A program made the position numbers and the translations under genes. A stretch of DNA of 64,000 nt from Verrucomicrobiota bacterium (GTDB lineage Bacteria; Verrucomicrobiota; Verrucomicrobiia; Opitutales; Opitutaceae). Positions within the stretch are counted from its first letter, which is position 1. The number at the start of each line of letters is the position of its first letter. The notes under the pieces were generated by a model. The model was not told where the DNA came from and searched no databases. It saw only the letters and a program-made list of their open reading frames with translations. The stretch is taken from contig JAEKKV010000010.1 in NCBI GenBank assembly GCA_019510185.1, forward strand, positions 1 to 64,000. The letters run 5' to 3'. Of this stretch, positions 56,838 to 64,000 are shown piece by piece.

Positions 56838-58046
56838 ATGAGGGAGGCGGTTGGAGTCTCTGGGCTTATGCCTGCCGCTTCCTCAGGTCGTGTGGCGGCG
56901 ATCAAGCCGACGGGCCGGCGGCGTCCGCCCCCGGCAATCCGTACGGACGTGGTGCAAGCGGTCCGTTCGGCCAAGTTACGCTACGTCACGGACGAGGCGC
57001 CAGGCATCGCCCGGCGGCGCCGGGGCGAAGGATGGCTGTATTTGGATCCGGCCGGCCGCGTGATCCGAAACCGTGCGACGCAGGAACGCATCCGGCATCT
57101 CGCGATCCCGCCCGCCTGGACGGACGTGTGGATATGCCCGCTCGTCAACGGACACATCCAGGCGACCGGTCGCGATGCGCGGGGGCGCAAACAATACCTT
57201 TATCATGCCGACTGGCGGGAAACCCGGGATGAGGAAAAATTCACGCGCATGCTGGCCTTTGCCCGGGCTTTGCCGCGCATCCGCCGTCGCGTGGCGCGCG
57301 ATCTGGCTCGTCCGGATCTCGATCGCCGACGGGTGCTGGCCGCGGTCGTGCGGTTGCTCGAGACCACGTTCATCCGGATTGGCAACGAGGAGTACGCGCG
57401 GGAAAACGGATCCTTCGGTCTCACCACGCTGCGCAGCCGGCACGTGGCCGTCGGCCGCGGCATGATCCATTTCGAGTTTCGCGGAAAAAGCGGCAAGCGG
57501 CACGCGATCGACTTGGGCGATCCGCAACTGGCCCGCGTTGTCCGGCGCATCCAAGAACTGCCCGGCCAGGATCTTTTTCAATATGTGGACGACAAGGGCG
57601 CTCCCCAGAAAATCGAATCGGCCGATGTGAACGCGTATCTGAGAGAGATCGCCGGGGAGGAATTTTCGGCCAAGGATTTTCGCACGTGGGCCGGCACGGT
57701 GCTGGCCGCGATGGCGTTGCGGGAGGCCGGGCCTTTTTCCAGCGCGACGGACGCGCGGAGGCGCGTTTCCCAGGCGATCGCGTGGGTGGCGGATCGCTTG
57801 GGGAACACGCCGGCGATCTGTCGAAAAGCCTACATTCATCCCGGCGTGTTGGAGAGTTATCTGAAGGGCGTGACGATCGGGCCGCCGCCGCGCGGAGACT
57901 TGGTGACCGGGCGCGCCGGCCTGCCGGAGTTGCGCTCCGCCGAAGCGGGCGTGCTGGCGTTGTTGCGTCGGCGTTCGGCGGCCGCGCGGCGCGGACGGGT
58001 ACGCAGGCAGATTGCCGGAACCGGACAAAAGAAACCGGCCCGATGA
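56838..58046 (+). CDS. DNA topoisomerase IB
   Basis: A 402-residue type IB topoisomerase of the bacterial/poxviral kind, relaxing supercoils through a 3'-phosphotyrosine. Segments: LRYVTDEAPGIARRRRGEGWLYLDP, IPPAWTDVWICPLVNGHIQATG, the catalytic domain with RIGNEEYARENGSFGLTTLR, and the active-site Tyr in AICRKAYIHPGVLESY. An AGGAGAG lies seven bases before the ATG at 56838. Bacterial members are accessory and often lie among stress genes, as here. Confidence 0.93.
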   Translation: MREAVGVSGLMPAASSGRVAAIKPTGRRRPPPAIRTDVVQAVRSAKLRYVTDEAPGIARRRRGEGWLYLDPAGRVIRNRATQERIRHLAIPPAWTDVWICPLVNGHIQATGRDARGRKQYLYHADWRETRDEEKFTRMLAFARALPRIRRRVARDLARPDLDRRRVLAAVVRLLETTFIRIGNEEYARENGSFGLTTLRSRHVAVGRGMIHFEFRGKSGKRHAIDLGDPQLARVVRRIQELPGQDLFQYVDDKGAPQKIESADVNAYLREIAGEEFSAKDFRTWAGTVLAAMALREAGPFSSATDARRRVSQAIAWVADRLGNTPAICRKAYIHPGVLESYLKGVTIGPPPRGDLVTGRAGLPELRSAEAGVLALLRRRSAAARRGRVRRQIAGTGQKKPAR

Positions 58047-58078
58047 CAGGCGGGCGCGGGTTGGTGTACACTGGCTCC

Positions 58079-59107
58079 ATGGCCGTGCATGACATGGAAG
58101 CGACCGCCCGGGCTTTGGTCGGACCGGGCAAGGGGATTCTCGCGGCGGATGAAAGCCTCCCGACGATCCAAAAACGTTTGAATGCGGTCGAGGTGGCCGC
58201 GACCGAGGAGAATCGCCGGGCGTACCGGCAGTTGTTATTTCTGACGCCCGAACTGGCCGAGTTTATCAGCGGCATTATTCTCTTCGACGAAACGCTCAGC
58301 CAGAAAACCGATCACGGCGTGCCTTTCCCCGAGGCGATCACGCGGGCCGGCATGATACCGGGCATCAAGGTGGATTTGGGAGCCAAGCCGTTGGCGGGTT
58401 TTCCCGGCGAAAAAATCACGGAAGGTCTGGATGGCTTGCGCGAGCGGCTGGCCGAGTACTCCCGGCTGGGGGCGCGGTTTGCCAAGTGGCGCGCGGTCAT
58501 CGCGATCACGGATGGCGCGCCCACGCGTTTCTGCCTGGAGGCGAACGCCCACGCGCTGGCGCGTTACGCGGCGCTTTGCCAGGAGGCCGGCCTCGTGCCG
58601 ATCGTCGAGCCCGAGGTGCTCATGGATGGCGCGCATCCGATCGAGCGGCACCAAGAGGTGACCGAGCAGGCGCAACAGTGCGTTTTCGAGGCGCTGTTCG
58701 CGCAGCGGGTGAATCTGCGCGCGATGCTGCTCAAGCCGAACATGGTGCTGTCGGGAAAGGATTGTCCGCGGCAGGCCGGGGTGGCGGAAGTGGCGATCGC
58801 GACCTTTCGCTGCCTGCAAACGACCGTGCCGGCGGCCGTGCCGGGAGTGGTGTTTCTTTCCGGAGGCCAGGACGACATTCGTGCGACGGAGCACCTGCAG
58901 GCGTTGAGCCGTTTTGTGCCCGCGCCCTGGGAGCTGAGTTTTTCCTTCGGACGGGCGCTGCAAGATCGGGCGCTCCGGATCTGGCGGGGAAAAGCGGCCA
59001 ACGTCGCGGCGGCCCGCCAGGCCTTGTATCATCGCGCGAGCTGCAACGCCGCCGCCCGGAACGGCATCTATTCCGACTCCATGGATTCTTCGGGGAAAAC
59101 ATTCTGA
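58079..59107 (+). CDS. Class I fructose-bisphosphate aldolase
   Basis: A 342-residue class I aldolase that cleaves fructose-1,6-bisphosphate through a lysine Schiff base. The Lys is in MLLKPNMVLSGKDC. Other signatures: GKGILAADES, GIKVDLGAKPLAGF, VPIVEPEVLMDG, GVVFLSGGQDD and PWELSFSFGRALQ. A start at 58043 (ATG overlapping the topoisomerase stop as ATGA) would add 12 residues, and is a possible alternative because it couples the two genes. Confidence 0.92.
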   Translation: MAVHDMEATARALVGPGKGILAADESLPTIQKRLNAVEVAATEENRRAYRQLLFLTPELAEFISGIILFDETLSQKTDHGVPFPEAITRAGMIPGIKVDLGAKPLAGFPGEKITEGLDGLRERLAEYSRLGARFAKWRAVIAITDGAPTRFCLEANAHALARYAALCQEAGLVPIVEPEVLMDGAHPIERHQEVTEQAQQCVFEALFAQRVNLRAMLLKPNMVLSGKDCPRQAGVAEVAIATFRCLQTTVPAAVPGVVFLSGGQDDIRATEHLQALSRFVPAPWELSFSFGRALQDRALRIWRGKAANVAAARQALYHRASCNAAARNGIYSDSMDSSGKTF

Positions 59108-59394
59108 GCACGAGTGGTGAATTTCCCCACGATTGCGCTGCGGGAAAAAAGGCCGGATTGCCGGTGGCTCGGCCTGATGGTGAGAAGCCCATGCCCGCTG
59201 CTATGATGAGGTTATTGTGAATTCGCCTCTCGCGCCGACAGCACCTGGAACCATCGAGTCTTTCTTCTGCCGGGAACGGGCCATGACGGCCATCGCGACG
59301 TCTTCACTCCATCCCGGCTTGGCGTGCGCGCCGGCCAACTTGTTTTCGTGTCCGTCTGAAGCCCCCCGGCGCCACGTGTAAACCGATTTTCCCT

Positions 59395-60828
59395 ATGACT
59401 AAAATATGCTGTATCGGAGCCGGCTATGTGGGCGGGCCCACGATGGCCATGATCGCCTTGAAAGCACCTGACATCACGGTCTCCGTGGTGGACGTTAACG
59501 CGGCCCGCATCGCCGCTTGGAATTCGGATGACCTGCCTATTTACGAGCCCGGCTTGGCGGAGATCGTCAAGGAGTGCCGCGGCCGGAACCTGCTCTTCAC
59601 GACCGAAGTGAAAGATGCGATCCGCGAGGCGGATTTCATTTTCGTCTCCGTGAACACCCCGACCAAGACCTACGGCATCGGCGCTGGCCGGGCGGCGGAT
59701 CTCCGGTTCGTGGAATCCGTGGCCCGCAGCATCGCGGAGGTGGCGGAGAGTCCGAAGATCATCATTGAGAAATCGACCATGCCGGTGAAAACGGCCGAGA
59801 CGATCAAGGACATCCTCGCCGCGAGCGGACGCCGGCTGGCGCACCAGGTTCTTTCCAATCCCGAATTTCTCGCCGAGGGCACGGCGATCGCGGACCTGCT
59901 CGAGCCGGACCGCGTGCTCATCGGCGGCGAGCACACGCCTGGCGGCGACCAGGCAGTGGCGGCGCTGGTGGATATCTACGCCCGCTGGGTGCCGCGCGAG
60001 CGGATCATCACGACCAGCCTCTGGTCGGCGGAGCTCTCGAAGCTCGTGGCCAACGCCTTTCTCGCGCAGCGAATTTCATCGATCAACACGATCTCGGCTT
60101 TGTGCGAGGCGACGGGGGCGGACGTGGACGAGGTGGCAAACGCCATCGGCAAGGATTCGCGCATCGGCCCGAAATTCCTGAAATCCTCCGTGGGCTTCGG
60201 CGGCTCCTGTTTTCAAAAGGACATCCTGAACCTGGTCTATCTGTGCGAGTACTACGGTCTGAGCGAGGTGGCCGCCTACTGGAACGGGGTCGTGCACATG
60301 AACAACTGGCAGAAGCAGCGTTTTGCCGCCAGGATCGTGCGGACGCTCTTCAACACCGTGGCGGGCAAAAAAATCGCGGTGCTTGGCTTCGCTTTCAAAA
60401 AGGACACGAACGATACGCGCGAGTCGCCGGCGATCTGCGTGGTGCGCGATCTGCTCGCGGAGCGTGCGCGTGTGTCGGTTTACGATCCGCAGGTGCCGGA
60501 ATCCCAAATCCGGAGCGAGGTGCGCGGTCCGGACGGCGAAAACGAGCTGCTGACGGTGGTATCCAACGCCTACGAGGCCGCCGACGGCGCGCACGCCTTG
60601 GTGCTGGTGACGGAGTGGGACGCGTTCAAGCACCTGGATTTCGAGCGGATCTACGCGACCATGCCGAAACCGGCGTTCATCTTCGACGGGCGCAACATCC
60701 TGCCGTTGGATGAACTGCGGCAGATCGGCTTCCGTGCCGAGGGCATCGGCAAGCCGGCGTACAGCGCGCCGTTGCTGCCGCATCCGTCGCTCAAAACTGT
60801 ATACTCACCGGCAGCGCTGACTGTTTGA
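59395..60828 (+). CDS. ugd: UDP-glucose 6-dehydrogenase
   Basis: A 477-residue enzyme making UDP-glucuronate, resembling the longer eukaryote-type UGDH. Rossmann motif [18 protein letters not shown] at the N-terminus, then [23 protein letters not shown], catalytic Cys in [12 protein letters not shown], and the second Rossmann region [20 protein letters not shown]. It supports exopolysaccharide or glycan synthesis. Its 3' end overlaps the convergent nitroreductase gene by 38 bp. The 287-base gap upstream holds no recognisable gene. Confidence 0.94.
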   Translation: MTKICCIGAGYVGGPTMAMIALKAPDITVSVVDVNAARIAAWNSDDLPIYEPGLAEIVKECRGRNLLFTTEVKDAIREADFIFVSVNTPTKTYGIGAGRAADLRFVESVARSIAEVAESPKIIIEKSTMPVKTAETIKDILAASGRRLAHQVLSNPEFLAEGTAIADLLEPDRVLIGGEHTPGGDQAVAALVDIYARWVPRERIITTSLWSAELSKLVANAFLAQRISSINTISALCEATGADVDEVANAIGKDSRIGPKFLKSSVGFGGSCFQKDILNLVYLCEYYGLSEVAAYWNGVVHMNNWQKQRFAARIVRTLFNTVAGKKIAVLGFAFKKDTNDTRESPAICVVRDLLAERARVSVYDPQVPESQIRSEVRGPDGENELLTVVSNAYEAADGAHALVLVTEWDAFKHLDFERIYATMPKPAFIFDGRNILPLDELRQIGFRAEGIGKPAYSAPLLPHPSLKTVYSPAALTV

Positions 60829-61549
60829 TAAAGCTGGCCGGACTGGCCGGATCTCCCGCCGGAACGGGCGGGAACGGCCAGGGCGTGCCATAATGATCGT
60901 CGAAGGCGATCTGATCGGTGGACAGGCGTCCGGGGTGTTCCCGCTGCTCGCGGTCGGCGGCACGGCCGATGGCGAGCAGCGCGATCACTTCAGTGGTCGC
61001 GGGAAGCTTGAGGATGTCGCGGACGGCGACGGGATCGAAACCTTCCATCGGGGCGGTGTCCCAGCCCAGGAACTCCGCCGTCAGCATCAGGTAGGTGAAC
61101 GCGATCATCACCTGGCGGGTGAGCCACACAGCGGGCGAGCTTTGGTCAATAAAGGCCAGCGCGTCGCGCTTTTGTTGTTCGACCCCTTTTTCCGGGCGGC
61201 CCTTACGCCGAGCTTTCGTTTTGAGGATTTCATCGACTTTCCCCTTCCAGCCGACGCGATCGGCGAGGGCGACGATCACCGCGGGGGCTTCGGTGATCTT
61301 GGCTTGATCGAAGGCGGCCGCGCGCAGGCGTGCGCGTTGTTCCGGGCTGCGCAGGACCAGAAAGCGCCAAGGTTGAAAGTTGAAACCCGAGGGGGCTTCC
61401 GCGCCCAAGCTGAGGACGGCGTTCAAGACGTCCTCCGGCACCGGGTCGGGGAGAAAATGCGGCGTGGCCCTGCGTTGCCTCACGACTTGGGCGAGCTCAT
61501 GGACGGCCGGTTGGGAAAGCAGGTCCAGAGGAGAGGGGGCGTCTTTCAT
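60791..61549 (-). CDS. Nitroreductase-family flavoprotein
   Basis: A 252-residue FMN-dependent oxidoreductase: [36 protein letters not shown] with the Ser and Gln/Asn of the FMN site, and [21 protein letters not shown] near the C-terminus. The substrate is unknown; the family reduces quinones, nitro compounds or flavins. ATG 61549 was taken because upstream sequence lacks similarity to the family. Its 3' end overlaps ugd by 38 bp. Confidence 0.88.
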   Translation of the reverse strand: MKDAPSPLDLLSQPAVHELAQVVRQRRATPHFLPDPVPEDVLNAVLSLGAEAPSGFNFQPWRFLVLRSPEQRARLRAAAFDQAKITEAPAVIVALADRVGWKGKVDEILKTKARRKGRPEKGVEQQKRDALAFIDQSSPAVWLTRQVMIAFTYLMLTAEFLGWDTAPMEGFDPVAVRDILKLPATTEVIALLAIGRAADREQREHPGRLSTDQIAFDDHYGTPWPFPPVPAGDPASPASFIKQSALPVSIQF

Positions 61550-61808
61550 CGCCCTTTCACCATAGGCGAGGCCCGCCTTTTTGCCTATCAAGGCCATGCA
61601 CGGCGCGGGCCTGAGTGTTTTCCCCATGCGTCACCCGGAAGTGCCTACGGTCTCCGGTCACTTGGCCGGTCGTGCACGTCGGCCCGGCCCGATGTCGGCA
61701 GCGGGAGGGTCCCTGATATTTTCTCCGTCAGCGCAGGTATAGGATGGCGCCAACGGGAATTCGCGGGCCGGCGCTGGCCGGTTCGCCTCCAAATTGCCCG
61801 AACGATTA

Positions 61809-62297
61809 ATGAGTGCTCAACCGGTCAGCTCAGCCAATGCTCTCTCGCGCGTTTCCGCCGGGGGCCGCCGGCCGCCGGCGGGCCGCATTTTGGTCGTGGA
61901 GGACAACCCGGAACTGCGCCAGCTCAGCTCGCTGGTCTTGCGGCGGCTGGGATTTCACGTGGATTGCGCCGCCGATGGCGAGGCGGGCTGGGAGGCGCTC
62001 GGCATCATGTCCTACGACGTGCTGATCACGGATCATGAGATGCCGCGGTTGACGGGACTGGGCCTGATCAAGCGCATGCGGGCGGCTTCGGTGAATACGC
62101 CCGCCATTCTGGTTTCCGGACGGCTGCCGTTTGCGGAGCCGGTGCTGCGGGAGATAATCGGGCCGGGCGCGGCCCTATCCAAGCCGTTCTCTTTTGGCGA
62201 AGTGGTTTCAGAGATAAACCGGCTGCTGCCGAAGTCGCGGCGAATCGAGACGGGTGAGGACGCGCCGCCAAAGCGGGCGACCCTTTCTTCCGCCTGA
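61809..62297 (+). CDS. CheY-like single-domain response regulator
   Basis: A 162-residue protein with one receiver domain flanked by short disordered tails: GRILVVEDNPELRQLSSLVL, phospho-Asp in DVLITDHEMP, Thr/Ser in AILVSGRLP, Lys in GAALSKPFSF. There is no output domain, so it acts by protein contact or in a phosphorelay. It could receive phosphate from the hybrid kinase, but this is only suggestion. Start ATG 61809. Confidence 0.88.
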   Translation: MSAQPVSSANALSRVSAGGRRPPAGRILVVEDNPELRQLSSLVLRRLGFHVDCAADGEAGWEALGIMSYDVLITDHEMPRLTGLGLIKRMRAASVNTPAILVSGRLPFAEPVLREIIGPGAALSKPFSFGEVVSEINRLLPKSRRIETGEDAPPKRATLSSA

Positions 62298-62348
62298 CGT
62301 CGCGCCCGGCCGTCGTTTGTACGGCCATGGCCGCCGGCTTTCTTTAGC

Positions 62349-63263
62349 ATGTCCCTGATTGCGTCACACGCCCCGGTGTCGCCTCGGTCGCTCGCCTGGC
62401 GTACCGGCCGCATCCTGCTGGCTTCCGTCCGCGCTTTTTCCACGGACAACGTCGGCCGGCTCGGTGCCGCGCTGGCCTTCTACACGACGGTGGCGGTTGC
62501 GCCGCTCCTCGTGCTCGCGATCGCGGTCGCCGGCGCGGTGTTCAAGGAGGGCGCGGCCCGGGCGCGGGTCTTGGGCGAGATTGAGCACCTGGCGGGCCCG
62601 CAGGCGAGCAAGGCGCTCGGGACCATCCATGCTCCCGTGGAAATATCCGGCGGGGTCGTCGCGACGCTCATCGGGGTCGGCACCTTGGTGATCGGCGCGT
62701 TCGGCGTTTTTTCGCATCTGCAGGACGCGCTCAACGCCATCTGGCACGTTCCTCCTTATCGCGGCCGCGGGTGGTGGCGCCGCCGGCTTTTTTCCATGGC
62801 GACAGTGATGGCGACGGGATTCCTCCTGCTGGTTTCGCTCATCGTGAGCGCGGCCCTGAGCTGGCTAGAGACGAATGCCATGGAGCGGTTCAGCCTGCCG
62901 CCGTTCGTGCTGCAAACGGTCAACCTGTTGGTTTCCCTCGTCGTCATCACGTTTCTCTTCGCCATGATTTTCAAACTGCTGCCGGACCTGCGGGTGGAGT
63001 GGCGGCACGTGTGGGTGGGGGCGGGCGTGACCGCGCTGCTTTTTACGGCCGGGAAAGTGCTTTTGGGAATTTATTTCAGCCATGCCCATGTGACGTCGGC
63101 CTATGGCGCGGCCGGCTCTTTGGTGGTGCTGCTGCTCTGGTGTTATTATGCCGCGCAGATCGTGTTTCTCGGGGCGGAATTCACGCGCATCACCGCGCTT
63201 ACCGGCGGCGGACGCGATTTCCGTCCGCTGGAGGAGGCGTCCGCTGCGAACGGAAAAAAATAA
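62349..63263 (+). CDS. YihY/BrkB-family membrane protein
   Basis: A 304-residue protein with six or seven helices and the family hallmark DNVGRLGAALAFYTTVAVAP, GVFSHLQDALNAIWHV, and the late segment GAAGSLVVLLLWCYYAAQIV with LGAEFTRI. Formerly annotated as ribonuclease BN, it is in fact a membrane protein of uncertain function, possibly transport-related. Follows the CheY-like gene by 51 bases. Confidence 0.92.
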   Translation: MSLIASHAPVSPRSLAWRTGRILLASVRAFSTDNVGRLGAALAFYTTVAVAPLLVLAIAVAGAVFKEGAARARVLGEIEHLAGPQASKALGTIHAPVEISGGVVATLIGVGTLVIGAFGVFSHLQDALNAIWHVPPYRGRGWWRRRLFSMATVMATGFLLLVSLIVSAALSWLETNAMERFSLPPFVLQTVNLLVSLVVITFLFAMIFKLLPDLRVEWRHVWVGAGVTALLFTAGKVLLGIYFSHAHVTSAYGAAGSLVVLLLWCYYAAQIVFLGAEFTRITALTGGGRDFRPLEEASAANGKK

Positions 63264-63286
63264 GGCCCGCCAAGGAAAGGCGGGCC
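63254..63286 (-). terminator. Terminator of the glycine-rich stress protein gene
   Basis: An 8-bp perfect stem GGCCCGCC (63264-63271) / GGCGGGCC (63279-63286) with seven A residues at 63254-63260. On the minus strand this gives a stem followed by a T run, 28 bases after the gene ending at 63314. The A run overlaps the end of yihY. Confidence 0.8.
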
Positions 63287-63313
63287 TGGTCGAAGCGGGG
63301 AAGCGAGTTGATT

Positions 63314-63877
63314 TCAGTAACGGGACGGAGTCCCGGTGTCCTCGGTTTTCGAGGTCTTGGGCGGGGCGGCTTCGCTCGCGCTGGAAATATCTTCCGCGCC
63401 GGCATCCTTGAAGATGCGCTTGGCGTGGTCGATGTCCTCGAATTTTTCGGTGTGCACGGAGATGAGGATGTTTCCCTGTTTGACCTTGCCCTCGTAGCGC
63501 CGGGCTTCGAGTTCAGGAATACCCATGCCGATGAGAGCGCCGGCGATGCCGCCGACGGCGGCTCCCACCGCGACGCCGCTCAGCGCGGCCACGAGCGGAC
63601 CGGCGGCGACGAACAGGCCGAGACCGGGGATGGCGAGGGCGCCCACGCCGGTGAGCCAGCCGAACGCGCCTCCGAGCACGCCTCCGGTGGCCGCGCCGGT
63701 GACGGCGCCTTCCGGCGCCTTGGTGTTCTTTTCGTGGGCAAAGTCACGGGTGGTGCTGCTGTCGGGGAAGAGGACGGAGATGTCGTCGCTGGAAAAATGG
63801 GCGGCCTGCAGGTCGTTCACGATGCGCTCGGCCTGACTGTGACTGGTCGCGATGGCGAAAACGGATTTCTTGGACAT
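63314..63877 (-). CDS. General-stress-protein-17M-like glycine-rich membrane protein
   Basis: A 187-residue protein. The N-terminal 55 residues resemble the YflT/GSP17M domain (SVFAIATSHSQAERIVNDLQ, DDISVLFPD). The centre is a long Gly/Ala-rich hydrophobic region (residues 58-118, repeated GGAxGG and AVGGIAGALIG) likely forming membrane-inserted glycine-zipper helices, and the tail is soluble (ILISVHTEKFEDIDHAKRIF). Function unknown; its company here is other stress genes. Confidence 0.82.
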   Translation of the reverse strand: MSKKSVFAIATSHSQAERIVNDLQAAHFSSDDISVLFPDSSTTRDFAHEKNTKAPEGAVTGAATGGVLGGAFGWLTGVGALAIPGLGLFVAAGPLVAALSGVAVGAAVGGIAGALIGMGIPELEARRYEGKVKQGNILISVHTEKFEDIDHAKRIFKDAGAEDISSASEAAPPKTSKTEDTGTPSRY

Positions 63878-63979
63878 GGGATTTGACGGGGTTTGGGTGG
63901 ACAGGACACCGCAACGCAGCCTGCGCCGACAGAGGCGCGGCGCAGGCGATGGTCGGTGGTGGAGGTTTTTTTCTGACGG

Positions 63980-64000
63980 TTACTTAACGGTGATGTTATT
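63980..64000 (-). CDS. C-terminal end of a probable BON-domain protein (truncated by window)
   Basis: The last seven codons in view read NNITVK then a TAA stop. The BON lipoprotein at 51270 ends NNIIVK, so this is likely a paralogous BON protein whose body lies beyond the window. The evidence is only six residues. Confidence 0.35.
   Translation of the reverse strand, partial: NNITVK

Noticed and set aside
59212..59934. A 240-residue minus-strand ORF overlapping ugd
   Set aside because: Antisense to the Rossmann domain of ugd and without recognisable domains.

Overview
The window is a high-GC chromosomal segment with densely packed genes and frequent 1-11 bp start/stop overlaps. Gene content points to the Verrucomicrobiota, most likely an Opitutaceae-like aerobic soil or freshwater bacterium. 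The main reasons are an alternative complex III (ActABCDEF) operon that runs directly into a cbb3-type oxidase, paired transglutaminase/DUF2126 genes, and a large set of envelope-stress genes. The lineage is inferred from gene content, not from a marker search. No rRNA, tRNA, CRISPR array, insertion sequence or prophage was recognised.

Layout. (1) 1-1064: a small accessory patch with two minus-strand ORFs (an orphan Clp-N domain protein and a small membrane protein) separated by attC-like recombination sites. It resembles integron cassettes without an integrase in view. (2) 1183-6486: DUF2126 and transglutaminase pair, aroK, queG and a 4HBT thioesterase. (3) 6728-18331: a single respiratory operon with actABCDEF, a small membrane protein, ccoS, ccoN, ccoO and a monoheme ccoP-like gene, closed by a strong terminator. 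(4) 18360-30645: housekeeping genes: proC with a REC-histidine kinase, folD, an SH3-like protein with a pseudouridine synthase, a CysJ-like reductase, fabG-acpP-fabF, rpmB, a MidA-type methyltransferase, a C-terminal processing protease and tsaD. (5) 30640-39604: a hybrid kinase coupled to a UrtA-like binding protein, then proB-frr-pyrH (read pyrH to proB) and a NarL-type regulator. (6) 39749-45417: glgX, treZ and a sigma-54 activator. (7) 45452-64000: an envelope, osmotic and general-stress block: DUF3309, cardiolipin synthase, MscS channel, small membrane proteins, a region-2-only sigma-like protein, BON, DoxX, DUF4142, malQ, DUF748, an outer-membrane protein, topoisomerase IB, class I aldolase, ugd, nitroreductase, a CheY-like regulator, YihY, a glycine-rich stress protein and a second BON gene cut by the window end.

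How they work together. Region 3 would take electrons from quinol through alternative complex III and c-type hemes to a high-affinity oxidase, with CcoS helping oxidase metal or cofactor assembly. Regions 6 and 7 combine alpha-glucan and trehalose metabolism with membrane-tension, phospholipid and periplasmic stress proteins, as expected for desiccation or osmotic stress. Signalling genes are numerous and mostly orphan: a REC-first kinase, a three-PAS hybrid kinase with a periplasmic binding protein, a NarL-type regulator, a sigma-54 activator and a CheY-like protein. The best candidates for something under-described are the attC-like cassette patch, the fused ACIII-cbb3 operon with its unassigned small proteins, the binding-protein/kinase pair without a transporter, and the region-2-only sigma-like protein.
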